Shown here piece after piece: positions 37,962-48,556 of a DNA stretch of 64,000 bases (position 1 is the stretch's first letter; every line of letters begins with the position of its first letter). The notes below the pieces were generated by a model. It had not been told where the DNA came from. It saw only the letters and a list, made by a program, of their open reading frames with translations, and did not search any database. Origin of the DNA: Bartonella sp. ML70XJBT.G (GTDB lineage: Bacteria > Pseudomonadota > Alphaproteobacteria > Rhizobiales > Rhizobiaceae). Position numbers and translations under genes: made by a program. The DNA lies in NCBI RefSeq assembly GCF_028618575.1, contig NZ_JAQITA010000009.1, positions 1 through 64,000 on the forward strand, written 5' to 3'.

Positions 37962-39218
37962 CTATTCGTTAGGATCATGGTGATATTGCCTAAAAAGCTG
38001 TCCACGTTCAGCCCATAGAACAAAAAATATGGCGATGATGCTGAGAAAGAAAAATGCTGCTGAATTGGGTATCGTTGTTTCATCAAATTGTTGTGCAATG
38101 AAAAAACCAAGACTGGTAGCGATAGATGTCTGAAGAAAACCAGATACAGAAGATGCTGTTCCAGCAATTTCTCCTAAAGATTCGAGAGCAAGTGTATTGA
38201 AATTGGCCATAATGCCGCCGCAGGCAAACATCAATATACAAAACAGCAGCATGTAAAAAGGAAAAGGGAGAATGCCATTTGTTAAGAGTGAGCCAATAAA
38301 CCAGATACATGAGGTGATAGAAAAGAGCAAAAGCATGGTGTGTGCGATACGTCGCATGCCAAGGCGTCCAACCAATTGAGAATTAAAGAATGATGATAGA
38401 GCTTGAAAAGCTGCACCAACAGCAAAGGCAATGGGAAACCAGAGTCCTAGATTATAAATTCCTTCATATGTTTGCTGCGATGTATTAACAGCGGTAAAAA
38501 TGCAACCTAAAACAATGGAAGTTGCGAGTGTGTAGCAAAGTGTTGTGCGATTGGTTATGACAACCCATAAGTTATGTTTGACCGAAGAAAAAGAAAGAGA
38601 ACGTTGTCTATAAAGAGTTTCAGGCAAGCGTAGTTGAATCCAAATCATCAGTCCAAAACCAATAATTGCCATGAAGATAAAGATAATTTGCCAGTTTCCA
38701 AACAATAAAATAAATTGTCCTGTTGCCGGTCCAATCATGGGAGCAATCAGAAAAACCATCATAACGATAGACATAACTTCTGCCATTTTTCGACCACTAT
38801 AAAGATCGCGTACAACAGAAACTGTGAGGACGCGCATAGCAGCACCTCCTATACCTTGCAAGATACGTAAAATAAGCAATAGAGAAAAGTTGGATACAAA
38901 AGCACAACCAATTGCTGTAAAAGCATAAAATGCAAGACCGATAAGAATCAGTTTGCGACGTCCATAACGATCACTTATCGGACCAAAAAATATTTGTGTG
39001 ATACCATAACTTATAAGATAACCAGAAATGATATAATGTTGATCATTTTCATTGAGAACATGCAAGCTGTTTAAAATATCAGGCATGGCTGGAAGCATAA
39101 TGTCAACGGCTATAGAATTGATAGCCATGAGCGCACCAATAAGAAGAACAAATTCCTTATAGCCAATTTTTTTTCTAATCGCATCACGGTGCGTTTGTTC
39201 GTCAATTAAATATGACAT
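37962..39218 (-). CDS. Bcr/CflA-family MFS transporter, drug-efflux type
   Basis: A 418-residue inner-membrane protein with about 12 membrane segments. The MFS signature between segments 2 and 3 reads GPISDRYGRRKLILIG, and the segment 5 motif (GPATGQFIL) fits the 12-TM drug:H+ antiporter group containing Bcr and CflA. Substrates cannot be read from sequence. It lies 68 nt downstream of grxD on the same strand, without obvious functional link, and converges on parC. Confidence 0.85.
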   Translation of the reverse strand: MSYLIDEQTHRDAIRKKIGYKEFVLLIGALMAINSIAVDIMLPAMPDILNSLHVLNENDQHYIISGYLISYGITQIFFGPISDRYGRRKLILIGLAFYAFTAIGCAFVSNFSLLLILRILQGIGGAAMRVLTVSVVRDLYSGRKMAEVMSIVMMVFLIAPMIGPATGQFILLFGNWQIIFIFMAIIGFGLMIWIQLRLPETLYRQRSLSFSSVKHNLWVVITNRTTLCYTLATSIVLGCIFTAVNTSQQTYEGIYNLGLWFPIAFAVGAAFQALSSFFNSQLVGRLGMRRIAHTMLLLFSITSCIWFIGSLLTNGILPFPFYMLLFCILMFACGGIMANFNTLALESLGEIAGTASSVSGFLQTSIATSLGFFIAQQFDETTIPNSAAFFFLSIIAIFFVLWAERGQLFRQYHHDPNE

Positions 39219-39286
39219 AAGGCATCCTTGAAATAAAAATTTCTACTGAAAACAGCTCTTTTTAAGAGGCTGAAAATGAAAGATAC

Positions 39287-39619
39287 CTATGATTTATTGC
39301 AAGGAATATTTTTCTCTTTTAGCAGTTCTTGCAATTCATTATTTTGAAACATTTCTTTCACAATATCACAACCACCAACAAACTCACCTTTGATATAGAG
39401 TTGTGGAATTGTTGGCCAATTTGAGTAGTCTTTAATTCCTTGACGCAATTCATGAGAAGTTAAGATATTGATTCCTTTATAATCTAATCCTAAATAGTCG
39501 AGGATTTGAACAACCTGTCCTGAAAATCCGCATTGTGGAGCATCGGGGGTTCCTTTCATGAATAAAACGACATCATTTTCTTTAATTTCGTTGTCAATAA
39601 AATCATGAACAGTGGTCAT
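39287..39619 (-). CDS. grxD: Monothiol glutaredoxin (CGFS type)
   Basis: A 110-residue glutaredoxin with the CGFS active site (Cys30 in APQCGFSGQ). Such proteins bind a glutathione-coordinated [2Fe-2S] cluster as dimers or with BolA and pass it to recipients. The [19 protein letters not shown] segment is the glutathione-binding TVP-like region. It lies downstream of bolA on the same strand with a 99-nt gap, matching the known physical partnership. Confidence 0.95.
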   Translation of the reverse strand: MTTVHDFIDNEIKENDVVLFMKGTPDAPQCGFSGQVVQILDYLGLDYKGINILTSHELRQGIKDYSNWPTIPQLYIKGEFVGGCDIVKEMFQNNELQELLKEKNIPCNKS

Positions 39620-39718
39620 CTTTATTCCTCAATATTGCAGATTTTGTAAATGTATGTTTCACATCCATCCTATTTTTTACTCATATTGAGTGAATGAATG
39701 CAAGAAGAATTTTAAAAA

Positions 39719-39952
39719 TCATTTGGGAATGTTCGTTTGCAGCATTAACGCATGAAGATCATTTCCCATATTGCCTTTAAGAGCATCATAGACCATTTTG
39801 TGTTGCTGGACACGGCTTTTTCCGCGAAAACTTTCAGAAGTCACCTCAGCAGCGTAATGCTCTCCATCGCCAGCTAGATCACGAATTATCACAGTTGCAT
39901 CGGGAATACCTTCGCGAATAAGTGTTTCAATCGCATGGGCACTCATTGCCAT
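39719..39952 (-). CDS. bolA: BolA family protein
   Basis: A 77-residue BolA-fold protein. It shows the family segments DLAGDGEHYAAEVTS and the helix-turn FRGKSRVQQHKMVYDAL with the conserved His that can help coordinate a [2Fe-2S] cluster with CGFS glutaredoxins. It sits between purL and grxD on the same strand. It has the short form without the extra sequence of E. coli BolA (105 residues), closer to YrbA/BolA1 types. Confidence 0.9.
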   Translation of the reverse strand: MAMSAHAIETLIREGIPDATVIIRDLAGDGEHYAAEVTSESFRGKSRVQQHKMVYDALKGNMGNDLHALMLQTNIPK

Positions 39953-40016
39953 AATTATTCTCCTTTATTTATTCTTTGTTAGAATAACATTAAGCCAAGT
40001 AGAGACGAATAACTTT

Positions 40017-42227
40017 TTATTCCTTGCCCATGAATTGCGGAAACCAACTTTCATAAGCTTGTATCAGTTTGTCTATGGAAAGTGTTAATATCCCCTCTAT
40101 GTCAAGAGAATCACCCTCAACTCGACCAAGTTCTGTTAAAGAAACTGCGTTTGTTTGTGCGAGTTCTTTAAGATCGCTAAGGGCATGAGATTTGACGCTT
40201 AAAAGATAACGCGCTTGGTCTTCTCCAAAAAGTTCTGCATGGGGTGGCTGTTTGTTGCTTAATTTGATTTTAATTCCTTTCTCAGCTTTTATGACCATTT
40301 CTGCAAGAGCAATGGCTAATCCACCGTCAGAAATATCATGAGCGGCATTAACAAAACCATGATGAATGACATCTCGAACAAATTGTCCATGCTTTTTTTC
40401 AAGTTGTAAATCTACCTGAGGTGGGGCACCTGTCTCAATATTTAAAATATTACGTGCATAGATTGATTGACCTAAATGAGAGCCGCATGCTCCAATCAAA
40501 ACAATAGTATCTCCATTTTGCATACCACTGATTGTTACCATTTTAGACCAGTCAGCAAGAAGGCCAACACCAGCAATTGTTGGGGTAGGAAGAATTGCTT
40601 CTCCATTGGTTTCATTATAAAGAGAAACATTTCCTGAAACGATAGGGAAGTCGAGAATTCTGCAAGCTTCTCCTATACCTTTAATGGCGAACACCAATTG
40701 TCCCATAATTTCAGGTTTTTCAGGATTACCAAAATTGAGATTATCTGTGGCGGCTAATGGTGTTGCACCTGTGGTGCTGATATTTCGCCAGCATTCTGCG
40801 ACGGCTTGTTTTCCCCCTTCATAAGGATCAGCCTCACAATAGCGAGGTGTTACATCAGAAGAAAAAGCAAGAGCACGTTTGTCATGACTGCTTACACGAA
40901 CGACTCCAGCATCGCCTCCTGGACGAACAAGCGTATTTCCTTGAATAAGTGTATCATATTGTTCATAAACCCATCGCCTTGAACTTTGATCAGCAGAATT
41001 CAATAATGAGAGAAGTGCATCTCCCAAATTTTCGCCCCTCTCAACGTCTTCTATTTTAAGAAGTGGTGTTTTTACGGGTTCACTCCAAGGACGATCATAA
41101 ACAGGCGCTTCATTCCCAAGTTCTTTGATGGGAAGATTGACGACTTCTTCTCCTTGATGAAAGACACGAAAACGTAAATCATCGGTTGTTTTTCCAATAA
41201 TCGAAAAATGAAGTCCCCATTTATGAAAAATTGCTGCGGCTTGCTTTTCTAGCTCTGGTTTCAATATCATGAGCATGCGTTCTTGGCTTTCAGAAAGCAT
41301 CATTTCATAGGCTGTCATGTTTTCTTCACGGACGGGCACTTTATCAAGATTAAGTTGTATCCCTAAATCTCCTTTTGCTCCCATTTCAACCGCAGAAGAT
41401 GTTAAACCTGCTGCACCCATATCTTGAATAGCAACGACAGCTCTCAGTTCCATGAGTTCTAAGCAAGCTTCAAGAAGGCATTTTTCTGTAAAAGGATCAC
41501 CTACTTGAACTGTTGGGCGTTTTTCACTGATTGAATCATCAAATTCGGCAGAAGCCATTTTTGCTCCACCAACACCATCACGTCCTGTTTTTGCACCAAG
41601 ATACACAACAGGAAGTCCTACTCCTTGGGCTTTGGAATAAAAAAGAGAGTCGGTTTTTGCAATACCAGCGACAAAAGCGTTTACAAGGATATTGCCATTA
41701 TAGCGCTTGTCAAAATTGACTTCTCCACCAACGGTTGGGACGCCAAAAGCATTACTATAACCACCTATTCCAGAAACAACGCCGGAAACAAGATGGCGTG
41801 TTCGAGGATGATTGGGAGCTCCAAATCGCAAGGCATTCATAGCTGCAACAGGACGTGCACCCATGGTAAAGACATCACGCAAAATGCCACCAACACCTGT
41901 TGCTGCCCCTTGATAAGGTTCAATATAGGAGGGATGGTTATGGCTTTCCATTTTGAAAACAACGCATTGACCCTCACCAATATCAACGACACCAGCATTC
42001 TCACCAGGTCCTTGAATAACACATTTTCCTTCTGTTGGAAGTGTTTTAAGCCATTTTTTGGATGATTTATAGGAACAATGTTCGTTCCACATTGCCGAAA
42101 AAATTCCCAGTTCAGTAAATGTTGGCTCTCTGCCAATTAAGGTCAGGATGTGTTGATATTCATTATCTTTTAGACCATGTTGGGCAATGAGTTCTGGTGT
42201 AATGGCTCTGTTATTGTAAGGATTCAT
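40017..42227 (-). CDS. purL: Phosphoribosylformylglycinamidine synthase, subunit PurL
   Basis: The ATP-dependent synthetase subunit of FGAM synthase (purine step 4), working with PurQ and PurS. The small PurL form has 736 residues and two AIRS-like halves: [13 protein letters not shown] near residue 45 with the catalytic His, [12 protein letters not shown], and [16 protein letters not shown]. Presence of separate purQ and purS upstream on the same strand confirms the three-subunit enzyme. A 292-nt gap separates it from purQ, so it may have its own promoter. Confidence 0.97.
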   Translation of the reverse strand: MNPYNNRAITPELIAQHGLKDNEYQHILTLIGREPTFTELGIFSAMWNEHCSYKSSKKWLKTLPTEGKCVIQGPGENAGVVDIGEGQCVVFKMESHNHPSYIEPYQGAATGVGGILRDVFTMGARPVAAMNALRFGAPNHPRTRHLVSGVVSGIGGYSNAFGVPTVGGEVNFDKRYNGNILVNAFVAGIAKTDSLFYSKAQGVGLPVVYLGAKTGRDGVGGAKMASAEFDDSISEKRPTVQVGDPFTEKCLLEACLELMELRAVVAIQDMGAAGLTSSAVEMGAKGDLGIQLNLDKVPVREENMTAYEMMLSESQERMLMILKPELEKQAAAIFHKWGLHFSIIGKTTDDLRFRVFHQGEEVVNLPIKELGNEAPVYDRPWSEPVKTPLLKIEDVERGENLGDALLSLLNSADQSSRRWVYEQYDTLIQGNTLVRPGGDAGVVRVSSHDKRALAFSSDVTPRYCEADPYEGGKQAVAECWRNISTTGATPLAATDNLNFGNPEKPEIMGQLVFAIKGIGEACRILDFPIVSGNVSLYNETNGEAILPTPTIAGVGLLADWSKMVTISGMQNGDTIVLIGACGSHLGQSIYARNILNIETGAPPQVDLQLEKKHGQFVRDVIHHGFVNAAHDISDGGLAIALAEMVIKAEKGIKIKLSNKQPPHAELFGEDQARYLLSVKSHALSDLKELAQTNAVSLTELGRVEGDSLDIEGILTLSIDKLIQAYESWFPQFMGKE

Positions 42228-42519
42228 GATTTTTTATCCATCAAATTAATCAAGATTTAGCATCTTTATTATTTTAAATCGAGCAGTTTCGGTCATAAAT
42301 GACTTTATCGGTTTGATAAGGCAGCGTTTTATAAATCCTAAACGGAAATGCTGGTTATTGGCCCTTGTTATTAAGGGTTTTTGAATAAATCTTTGTATGT
42401 TTTTAAAAGGATACTCCGTTGTGTTTGTAAAAATATTTTATTGGTCAATTTGTCGTATGGGAAAATGACACAGATTTTTGACTTTAACACAGTGAGGCAG
42501 CATAAAATCTTCTTTGTTA

Positions 42520-43191
42520 TTATCCATTTGTCAATTCTAAAACACTTTGAAAAAGCAAACGGCCATCAGTACCACCGTGTGCTTGTTCAATAAAATTTTC
42601 AGGATGAGGCATCATACCAAGAATATTACCAGTCTTATTGATGATACCGGCAATGTCTTTTATCGAACCGTTAGGATTTGTATTTTCTGCATAGCGAAAA
42701 ACAATTTGATCATCGTCTTCTATTTGTTTTAATGTCTCACTGTCGACGAAATAATTCCCATCGTGATGTGCAACAGGACAACGAATAATTTGCCCTTTGG
42801 AATAATAGCGAGAAAATTTTGTATTGGCATTTACCACTTCAAGTTTTACTTCACGACAAACAAATTTTAATGAAGTATTACGCATTAAAGTGCCGGGTAA
42901 TAAACCAGCTTCCAATAAAATTTGAAATCCATTACATACGCCAATAACGATAACACCTTTTTCTGCTTTTTCACGCACAGCTTGCAAAACAGGGGTTCGT
43001 GCACCAATCGCTCCACATCTTAAATAGTCCCCATAAGAAAAACCACCAGGAATAACAATAATATCTACATCCGGAATTGTTGTTTCTGTTTGCCAAATTT
43101 TTAATGGCTCGATTCCTGTTATATGGCGTAATGCTGCAATCATATCCTGATCGCGATTTAATCCAGGTAATTGAATAATAGCAGTTTTCAT
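42520..43191 (-). CDS. purQ: Phosphoribosylformylglycinamidine synthase, glutaminase subunit PurQ
   Basis: A class I glutamine amidotransferase that supplies ammonia to PurL. The nucleophile Cys lies in [15 protein letters not shown], and the catalytic His/Glu pair in [12 protein letters not shown]. The oxyanion-region motif is [13 protein letters not shown] chose ATG 43191 ([10 protein letters not shown], 223 residues) with GGGGT upstream, rather than the open frame to 43203. It follows purS after 12 nt. Confidence 0.96.
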   Translation of the reverse strand: MKTAIIQLPGLNRDQDMIAALRHITGIEPLKIWQTETTIPDVDIIVIPGGFSYGDYLRCGAIGARTPVLQAVREKAEKGVIVIGVCNGFQILLEAGLLPGTLMRNTSLKFVCREVKLEVVNANTKFSRYYSKGQIIRCPVAHHDGNYFVDSETLKQIEDDDQIVFRYAENTNPNGSIKDIAGIINKTGNILGMMPHPENFIEQAHGGTDGRLLFQSVLELTNG

Positions 43192-43203
43192 GAAAGACCC
43201 CAC

Positions 43204-43443
43204 TTACAGAAGCTCTATAGTGCAGTCTTCAATGACGGTATTTGCCAGTAATTCTTTACACATTTCCTCAAGTTTTTGCGTTGCAGTTTCAGAAGGCTGA
43301 TCATCGAGCACAACATCAAAAATTTTTCCTTGGCGAACGGAATGAATGCCTTTGAACGCTAAACTTTTTAAAGCACATACAATCGCTTCTCCTTGTGGGT
43401 CAAGGACACTGTTTTTCAAAGTCACTGTAACACGTGCTTTCAT
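43204..43443 (-). CDS. purS: Phosphoribosylformylglycinamidine synthase, subunit PurS
   Basis: A 79-residue subunit that bridges PurQ and PurL. Typical features are the N-terminal strand KARVTVTLKNSVLDPQGEA and the later FDVVLDD segment. It lies between purC and purQ on the same strand, with short gaps, in the usual purC-purS-purQ order. Confidence 0.93.
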   Translation of the reverse strand: MKARVTVTLKNSVLDPQGEAIVCALKSLAFKGIHSVRQGKIFDVVLDDQPSETATQKLEEMCKELLANTVIEDCTIELL

Positions 43444-43521
43444 TTTTTATCTCCTGTTGCTAAAGGTCCTCTCCTTAAAGAGGTCCATTTGCCAATATTA
43501 AAGGAAGGTGATTTCATGTCA

Positions 43522-44289
43522 CTATTTTACTAACACTGGACCAGTTGGTCGTGGAGGTTCATTCTCATTGATAATGCCAAGGCGTTTTGCTACTTCTTGA
43601 TAAGCGTTAATAAGTCCGCCCATATCACGCCGAAAACGATCTTTATCCATTTTTTCTCGCGTTTGCATATCCCATAACCTTGCAGAATCAGGTGAGATTT
43701 CATCAGCAAGAACAATGCGCATTGTTTCATCTTCCCATAGGCGACCAAATTCCATTTTGAAATCAATAAGCTGAATGTTAACACCTGCAAAAAGCCCAGA
43801 AAGAAAATCATTAATACGAATCGAAAGTTGCATAATATCTTCTATTTCTTGGGGAACGGCCCAGCCAAAGGCAGTGATATGTTCTTCCGTTACCATTGGA
43901 TCATCTAGAGAATCATTCTTATAGTAAAATTCAATAATGGACTGCGAAAGGGCCGTTCCTTCTTCCAATCCCAAACGCTTGGCAAGTGAACCAGCAGCAA
44001 CGTTACGAACCACAACTTCCAATGGAATAATTTCAACGGCTTTAATGAGCTGTTCACGCATATTTATGCGCTTGATAAAATGTGTCGGGATACCCAAACG
44101 GCTAAGATGGCTAAAGATATGTTCCGAAATACGGTTATTTAAAACTCCTTTTCCGTCGATAATTTCATGTTTTTTGGCATTAAAGGCAGTTGCGTCATCT
44201 TTAAAAAATTGAATATAGGTTCCTGGTTCAGGTCCTTCATATAAAATTTTAGCCTTGCCTTCATAAATACGGTGGCGACGATTCATCAT
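43522..44289 (-). CDS. purC: SAICAR synthetase (phosphoribosylaminoimidazole-succinocarboxamide synthase)
   Basis: Joins CAIR and aspartate using ATP (purine step 7). N-terminal [24 protein letters not shown]-type segment (seen from about residue 9) binds ATP, followed by [12 protein letters not shown] and the LIDFKMEFG signature. At 255 residues it is full length. The start is an ATGATG pair, so the protein may begin at either. First gene of the purC-purS-purQ group. Confidence 0.96.
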   Translation of the reverse strand: MMNRRHRIYEGKAKILYEGPEPGTYIQFFKDDATAFNAKKHEIIDGKGVLNNRISEHIFSHLSRLGIPTHFIKRINMREQLIKAVEIIPLEVVVRNVAAGSLAKRLGLEEGTALSQSIIEFYYKNDSLDDPMVTEEHITAFGWAVPQEIEDIMQLSIRINDFLSGLFAGVNIQLIDFKMEFGRLWEDETMRIVLADEISPDSARLWDMQTREKMDKDRFRRDMGGLINAYQEVAKRLGIINENEPPRPTGPVLVK

Positions 44290-44463
44290 GATTCTCTATT
44301 GATTTGAGAGGTTTTAATAACACTGATAAGTAATACTATCCTAATTGGCAGAAATTCTCAATGATTGCTATAGCACTTCTGATATTTTTTGTCATTGGAA
44401 CTTTGAGCAAAGAGTCATGGAACTACAAATATAGAGAAGGTGAAGGCAATTATCTCTCTTTCA

Positions 44464-45012
44464 TTAAATTTTTGCAAGAAAATGAGAGAGAACCATAAGT
44501 CCTTCAGGCCAAGGTCCATGCCCAGATTCTGTATTAATGTGGCCAGATTGCCCAGCATCAACAAAGAATGATCCCCAATCATGAGCAAGTTTTTCTGCTA
44601 CTGAAAATTGACAAAATTCATCGTTGCGGCTGGCTATCAGAACAGAGGGAAACGGTAATTTTTGACCATGATAGGGACCAAATGTCATGAAATGTTTGGG
44701 GCGGATGTTTTCATTGTTTACATCTGGAGGTGCAACAAAAAAGGCGCCACAAATTTTTTTTGCATTTTGTTGCGTTGCATGAATAGCTGTAGGAACGCCT
44801 AATGAGTGGGCAATAATCACAACAGGTTTTTGTGCTTGTGCAATGGCGTTTTTCAGCTCATGAACCCATTCTGCACAAACAGGTTTCGACCAATGGGTTT
44901 GTTGAACGCGGCGAGCTGTAGACAATTTTTTTTCCCATCGCGTTTGCCAATGATCAGGACCAGACCCTTTGTAGCCAGGAACAATAAGAATATCGAGTTG
45001 ATTTGCTTTCAT
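44464..45012 (-). CDS. RBBP9/YdeN-type serine hydrolase
   Basis: A 182-residue alpha/beta hydrolase of the RBBP9/YdeN family, single-domain and without a lid. The triad appears complete: nucleophile Ser in IIAHSLG, Asp in ASRNDEF and His in GHINTESGHGPWPEG. The PGYKGSGPDHWQTRWE opening is typical of the family. Substrates are not known. It lies between purB and purC on the same strand. The location may be incidental. Confidence 0.85.
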   Translation of the reverse strand: MKANQLDILIVPGYKGSGPDHWQTRWEKKLSTARRVQQTHWSKPVCAEWVHELKNAIAQAQKPVVIIAHSLGVPTAIHATQQNAKKICGAFFVAPPDVNNENIRPKHFMTFGPYHGQKLPFPSVLIASRNDEFCQFSVAEKLAHDWGSFFVDAGQSGHINTESGHGPWPEGLMVLSHFLAKI

Positions 45013-45095
45013 TCACTGTTTCTTTCATTACCACAGCTTTTGTCTCATAAGGTAAGGACAATATGCTTGTTGCTTGTGTGCAATATATGCTTTTG

Positions 45096-46400
45096 TCATT
45101 TTCCAAAAACGCGTTGAAAAATCGTGTTGATATGTTTAGTGTGGTAGGAAAGATCAAATTTTTCGCGAAGTTCTGCTTCACTTAAAGTTTTTGTAACATC
45201 TTTGTCATGGAGTAGTTCTTCTAAGAAATCTTTTCCTTGTTCCCACACCTTCATCGCATTGCGTTGTACAATTCGGTAAGAATCTTCACGACTCATTCCA
45301 GCTTGCGTGAGTGCTAAAAGCACGCGTTGTGAATGAACAAGACCTCGGAATTTGTTGAGATTTTTTTGCATATTTTCTGGATAGACAATTAAATTTTCAA
45401 CAACAGATGTGAGGCGAGCAAGAGCAAAATCAAGGGTAATGGTCGCATCAGGGCCAATATAGCGCTCAACAGATGAATGGGAAATATCTCGTTCATGCCA
45501 AAGAGCTACATTTTCCATGGCAGGGATTGCAAAGGAACGTACCATACGCGCTAATCCAGTGAGATTTTCGGTTAAAACTGGATTACGCTTATGAGGCATA
45601 GCTGAGGAGCCTTTTTGTCCAGGGGAAAAATATTCTTCTGCTTCCAAAACTTCTGTTCGTTGTAGATGACGTATTTCTATAGCTAATCTTTCAATGGATG
45701 ATGCAATAACACCAAGCGTTGCAAAGAACATGGCGTGACGATCGCGTGGTATCACTTGGGTGGAAACAGGTTCAGTATGTAGTCCCAATGCTTTTGCTAC
45801 ATGTTCCTCAACGCGTGGGTCAATATTTGCAAAAGTACCTACGGCACCGGAAATAGCGCAAGTGGAAATTTCTTCACGTGCGGCAAGAAGGCGTTTGCGG
45901 CACCGAGAAAATTCAGCGTATGCAAGAGCAAATTTGACACCAAATGTTATTGGTTCAGCATGAATACCGTGACTGCGTCCAATGGTAATAGTTTCTTTAT
46001 GTTCAAAAGCACGCTTTTTTAATGCTTCAAGAAGTTGATCTATGTCTTTTAGCAAAATATCACTGGCACGCATCAGTTGTATATTAAGTGTTGTATCTAG
46101 AATATCTGATGAGGTCATGCCTTGATGAATGAAACGTGCTTCTGGTCCAATAAATTCAGCTAAGTGGGTTAGAAATGCTATAACATCATGCTTGGTGATG
46201 GCCTCAATTTCATTAATGCGATTGACATCAAATTCGGCTGCTTTTCCTTTTTCCCAAATAATTTTTGCTGCTTCTTTTGGAATCACACCCAGTTTTGCAA
46301 GCGCATCACAGGCATGTGCTTCAATTTCAAACCAGATACGATATTTTGTTTGTGGTGACCAAATTGTTACCATTTCAGGGCGGGCATAACGTGTTATCAT
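45096..46400 (-). CDS. purB: Adenylosuccinate lyase
   Basis: A fumarase-superfamily lyase acting twice in purine synthesis (SAICAR to AICAR, adenylosuccinate to AMP). The superfamily signature SSAMPHKRNP with the catalytic Ser is present, as are TSSDILDT and GRSHGIHAEP with the general-acid His. I chose ATG 46400 (434 residues, MITRYARPEM) with AAGGA upstream. The open frame to 46517 overlaps rpe and is not conserved. It follows rpe by 10 nt. Confidence 0.96.
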   Translation of the reverse strand: MITRYARPEMVTIWSPQTKYRIWFEIEAHACDALAKLGVIPKEAAKIIWEKGKAAEFDVNRINEIEAITKHDVIAFLTHLAEFIGPEARFIHQGMTSSDILDTTLNIQLMRASDILLKDIDQLLEALKKRAFEHKETITIGRSHGIHAEPITFGVKFALAYAEFSRCRKRLLAAREEISTCAISGAVGTFANIDPRVEEHVAKALGLHTEPVSTQVIPRDRHAMFFATLGVIASSIERLAIEIRHLQRTEVLEAEEYFSPGQKGSSAMPHKRNPVLTENLTGLARMVRSFAIPAMENVALWHERDISHSSVERYIGPDATITLDFALARLTSVVENLIVYPENMQKNLNKFRGLVHSQRVLLALTQAGMSREDSYRIVQRNAMKVWEQGKDFLEELLHDKDVTKTLSEAELREKFDLSYHTKHINTIFQRVFGK

Positions 46401-46410
46401 GACTTTTTCC

Positions 46411-47085
46411 TTATTGTGAGTGAATTGCGGCTTGGCGCAATGCATTAATACGGGTTTTGTAAAGCGCTTTGTTGCCATCTTTATAAATTGCAGAGCCTGC
46501 GACAAATACATTTGCACCAGCTTTTGCAGTTATCCCAATTGTATCAACGGTGATACCACCATCAACTTCAAGATCAATAGGCCTATTGGCAATCATGCTT
46601 TTAACGCGTTTTATTTTATCTTTCATTTCTGGAATAAACTTCTGCCCTCCAAAACCAGGATTGACTGTCATGATGAGGATAAGATCTAATTGATCAAGCA
46701 AGTACTCAACTATATGTTCTGGCGTGCTAGGATTGAGGGCAAGTCCTGCTTTTTTTCCCATTGCTTTAATTGTTTGGAGCGAACGGTGAAGATGGGGAGT
46801 TGCTTCAGCGTGAATGGTTATAATATCTGAACCAGCCTTTGCAAAAGCTTCTAAATAAGGATCGACAGGTGTGATCATCAAGTGAACGTCAAATATTGCT
46901 TTGGTTAATGGGCGGAGAATCTTGACGACATCTGGGCCAAAAGTGATATTAGGAACAAAGTGGCCATCCATGATATCAAGATGAAGCCAATCTGCTCCGG
47001 CATCAATAACATCAAGGACTTCTTGACCAAGTTTGGAGAAATTACAGGCCAAGAGCGAAGGCGAAATGAGGTGAGAATGGGGCAT
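46411..47085 (-). CDS. rpe: Ribulose-phosphate 3-epimerase
   Basis: Interconverts ribulose-5-phosphate and xylulose-5-phosphate in the pentose phosphate pathway. TIM-barrel signatures: [33 protein letters not shown] with metal and catalytic residues, [13 protein letters not shown] and EVDGGI. I chose ATG 47085 (224 residues, MPHSHLIS) with AGGAGA 6 nt upstream. It heads the minus-strand run into purB, so ribose supply and purine synthesis may be co-transcribed. Confidence 0.96.
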   Translation of the reverse strand: MPHSHLISPSLLACNFSKLGQEVLDVIDAGADWLHLDIMDGHFVPNITFGPDVVKILRPLTKAIFDVHLMITPVDPYLEAFAKAGSDIITIHAEATPHLHRSLQTIKAMGKKAGLALNPSTPEHIVEYLLDQLDLILIMTVNPGFGGQKFIPEMKDKIKRVKSMIANRPIDLEVDGGITVDTIGITAKAGANVFVAGSAIYKDGNKALYKTRINALRQAAIHSQ

Positions 47086-47225
47086 GAAGATCTCCTGATG
47101 GGCTATTTTTATCATGTCGTTTTGTATACTAAAATATCTTTTGTGCTAGACGTAGAAGAAAAATTCATATCATGAATTTTTATGGAAAAATTATTGGGAA
47201 TTTTAAAGCTATATAAGTGAAGGAT

Positions 47226-47759
47226 ATGTCAAATCATACAACACATTTAATACCTAAACTTCAACATAATATTACTGTTTCTTCGCAAGAATATCGAGAT
47301 GCTATGAGTCATTTTGCAGGCGCTGTGCATATTGTGACCACAAATGGCATGAAAGGAAGACGCGGGGTAACGGTTTCAGCGTGTTGTTCTTTATCTGATG
47401 ATCCTCCAACCATTCTTGTTTGTCTTATGCGGCATAACCTCAAGAATCGGTTGTTTATGGAGAATGGGAACTTTTGTGTGAATAGTTTAGCGGGCAAACA
47501 TCGTCCACTAGCGGATATTTTTTCTAGGCGTTGCAATGTTACACAAAATGAACGTTTTGATATCGCACAATGGAAGACGTTGCTGACTGGTGCACCTAGT
47601 CTTTCAGATGCTTTGGCGTCTTTTGATTGTCGTTTAATTTGTTGGCATGAACATGCAACCCATTGTGTTTTGATTGGTGAAGTTGTCGCTATCAGTCGTA
47701 ATCAAGAAAAAGACGCTTTAATGTATTTGAATCGTGAATATCACACTCTATCTTTGTAA
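47226..47759 (+). CDS. Flavin reductase family protein (FMN-binding, RutF/HpaC-like)
   Basis: A 177-residue protein of the flavin reductase domain family, which reduces FMN or FAD with NAD(P)H for a partner monooxygenase. Visible are YRDAMSHFAGAVHIVTTNG, the flavin-contact segment GVTVSACCSLSDDPPTILVC and NRLFMENGNFCVNSLAG. The start is ambiguous: ATG 47226 has GAAGGA very close, GTG 47217 is in frame. No dedicated monooxygenase is adjacent, although an FAD hydroxylase occurs at 25460-26719. A partnership is not supported, since that enzyme type carries its own flavin. Confidence 0.85.
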   Translation: MSNHTTHLIPKLQHNITVSSQEYRDAMSHFAGAVHIVTTNGMKGRRGVTVSACCSLSDDPPTILVCLMRHNLKNRLFMENGNFCVNSLAGKHRPLADIFSRRCNVTQNERFDIAQWKTLLTGAPSLSDALASFDCRLICWHEHATHCVLIGEVVAISRNQEKDALMYLNREYHTLSL

Positions 47760-48086
47760 AGTTTTTTGTTTTTTACATATTGAGACAATTGATTGTTAAT
47801 ATATTTAAGGTTTAGCCAAATCATTGGATAAAGATTAGTTTACATGAAACTGAATATCTACATTTCCTTTATTTATGGTTTATAGGCATGGCTAAAAAGA
47901 TGGATAGAAGAGCCCTGAACAACTGGTTATGTCGAGGGAATATATGTTATGCAAAAAAGTCGTGGAAATATACTCCGTAGCTTTAAACACATTTTTAAGT
48001 AGATGGAAAAAGAATTTTACACTTGTGTTGCGTGGTGTTGCACAATATATAGTCCGCACATACCATATATTGGAGGTTTTTATGGC
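47760..48086. other. Intergenic region before dksA
   Basis: About 330 nt. The dksA frame is open upstream as far as 48003, but the extra residues are not conserved. The only clear signal is GGAGG at 48072-48076. No other gene seen. Confidence 0.5.
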
Positions 48087-48503
48087 ATGAGCGAAGAGAT
48101 TGATCATCAATATCGCCCTAGTGAAGATGAGCCTTTTATGAATGAGCGACAAAAGGCATATTTTCGTGCTAAATTGGTTTCTTGGAAGAATGATATCTTA
48201 AGAGAAGCGCGTGAGACTTTAGAAAATTTGCAAGAAGAGAATGTTGGTCAACCTGATTTGACCGATAGAGCATCTTGCGAAACTGATCGTACGATTGAAT
48301 TACGTGCTCGGGATCGTCAGAGGAAACTCATTTCAAAAATAGATGCTGCTTTGGAGCGCATTGATAATGGAACTTACGGTTTTTGTGAGGAAACTGGCGA
48401 GCCTATTAGTATAAAGCGTCTTGAAGCCCGCCCAATTGCAGTTTTATCGTTGGAAGCACAAGAGCGCCATGAACGACGAGAAAGAGTTTATCGCGATGAT
48501 TAA
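48087..48503 (+). CDS. dksA: RNA polymerase-binding transcription factor DksA
   Basis: Binds the RNA polymerase secondary channel and, with ppGpp, retunes transcription during starvation. The 138-residue protein has a coiled coil (about 22-85) with the tip motif DLTDRAS, keeping the two Asp residues needed for activity. The globular domain reads YGFCEETGEPISIKRLEARP. Of the four zinc-finger cysteines of E. coli DksA only the first remains; the others are Thr, Ser and Ala. This resembles known zinc-independent alphaproteobacterial DksA proteins. I chose ATG 48087 with GGAGG 10 nt upstream. Confidence 0.93.
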   Translation: MSEEIDHQYRPSEDEPFMNERQKAYFRAKLVSWKNDILREARETLENLQEENVGQPDLTDRASCETDRTIELRARDRQRKLISKIDAALERIDNGTYGFCEETGEPISIKRLEARPIAVLSLEAQERHERRERVYRDD

Positions 48504-48556
48504 AATTCTTTACAATGTTTGCCAAAGTGACATTCTTAGTACTGGAATTGAGTATT

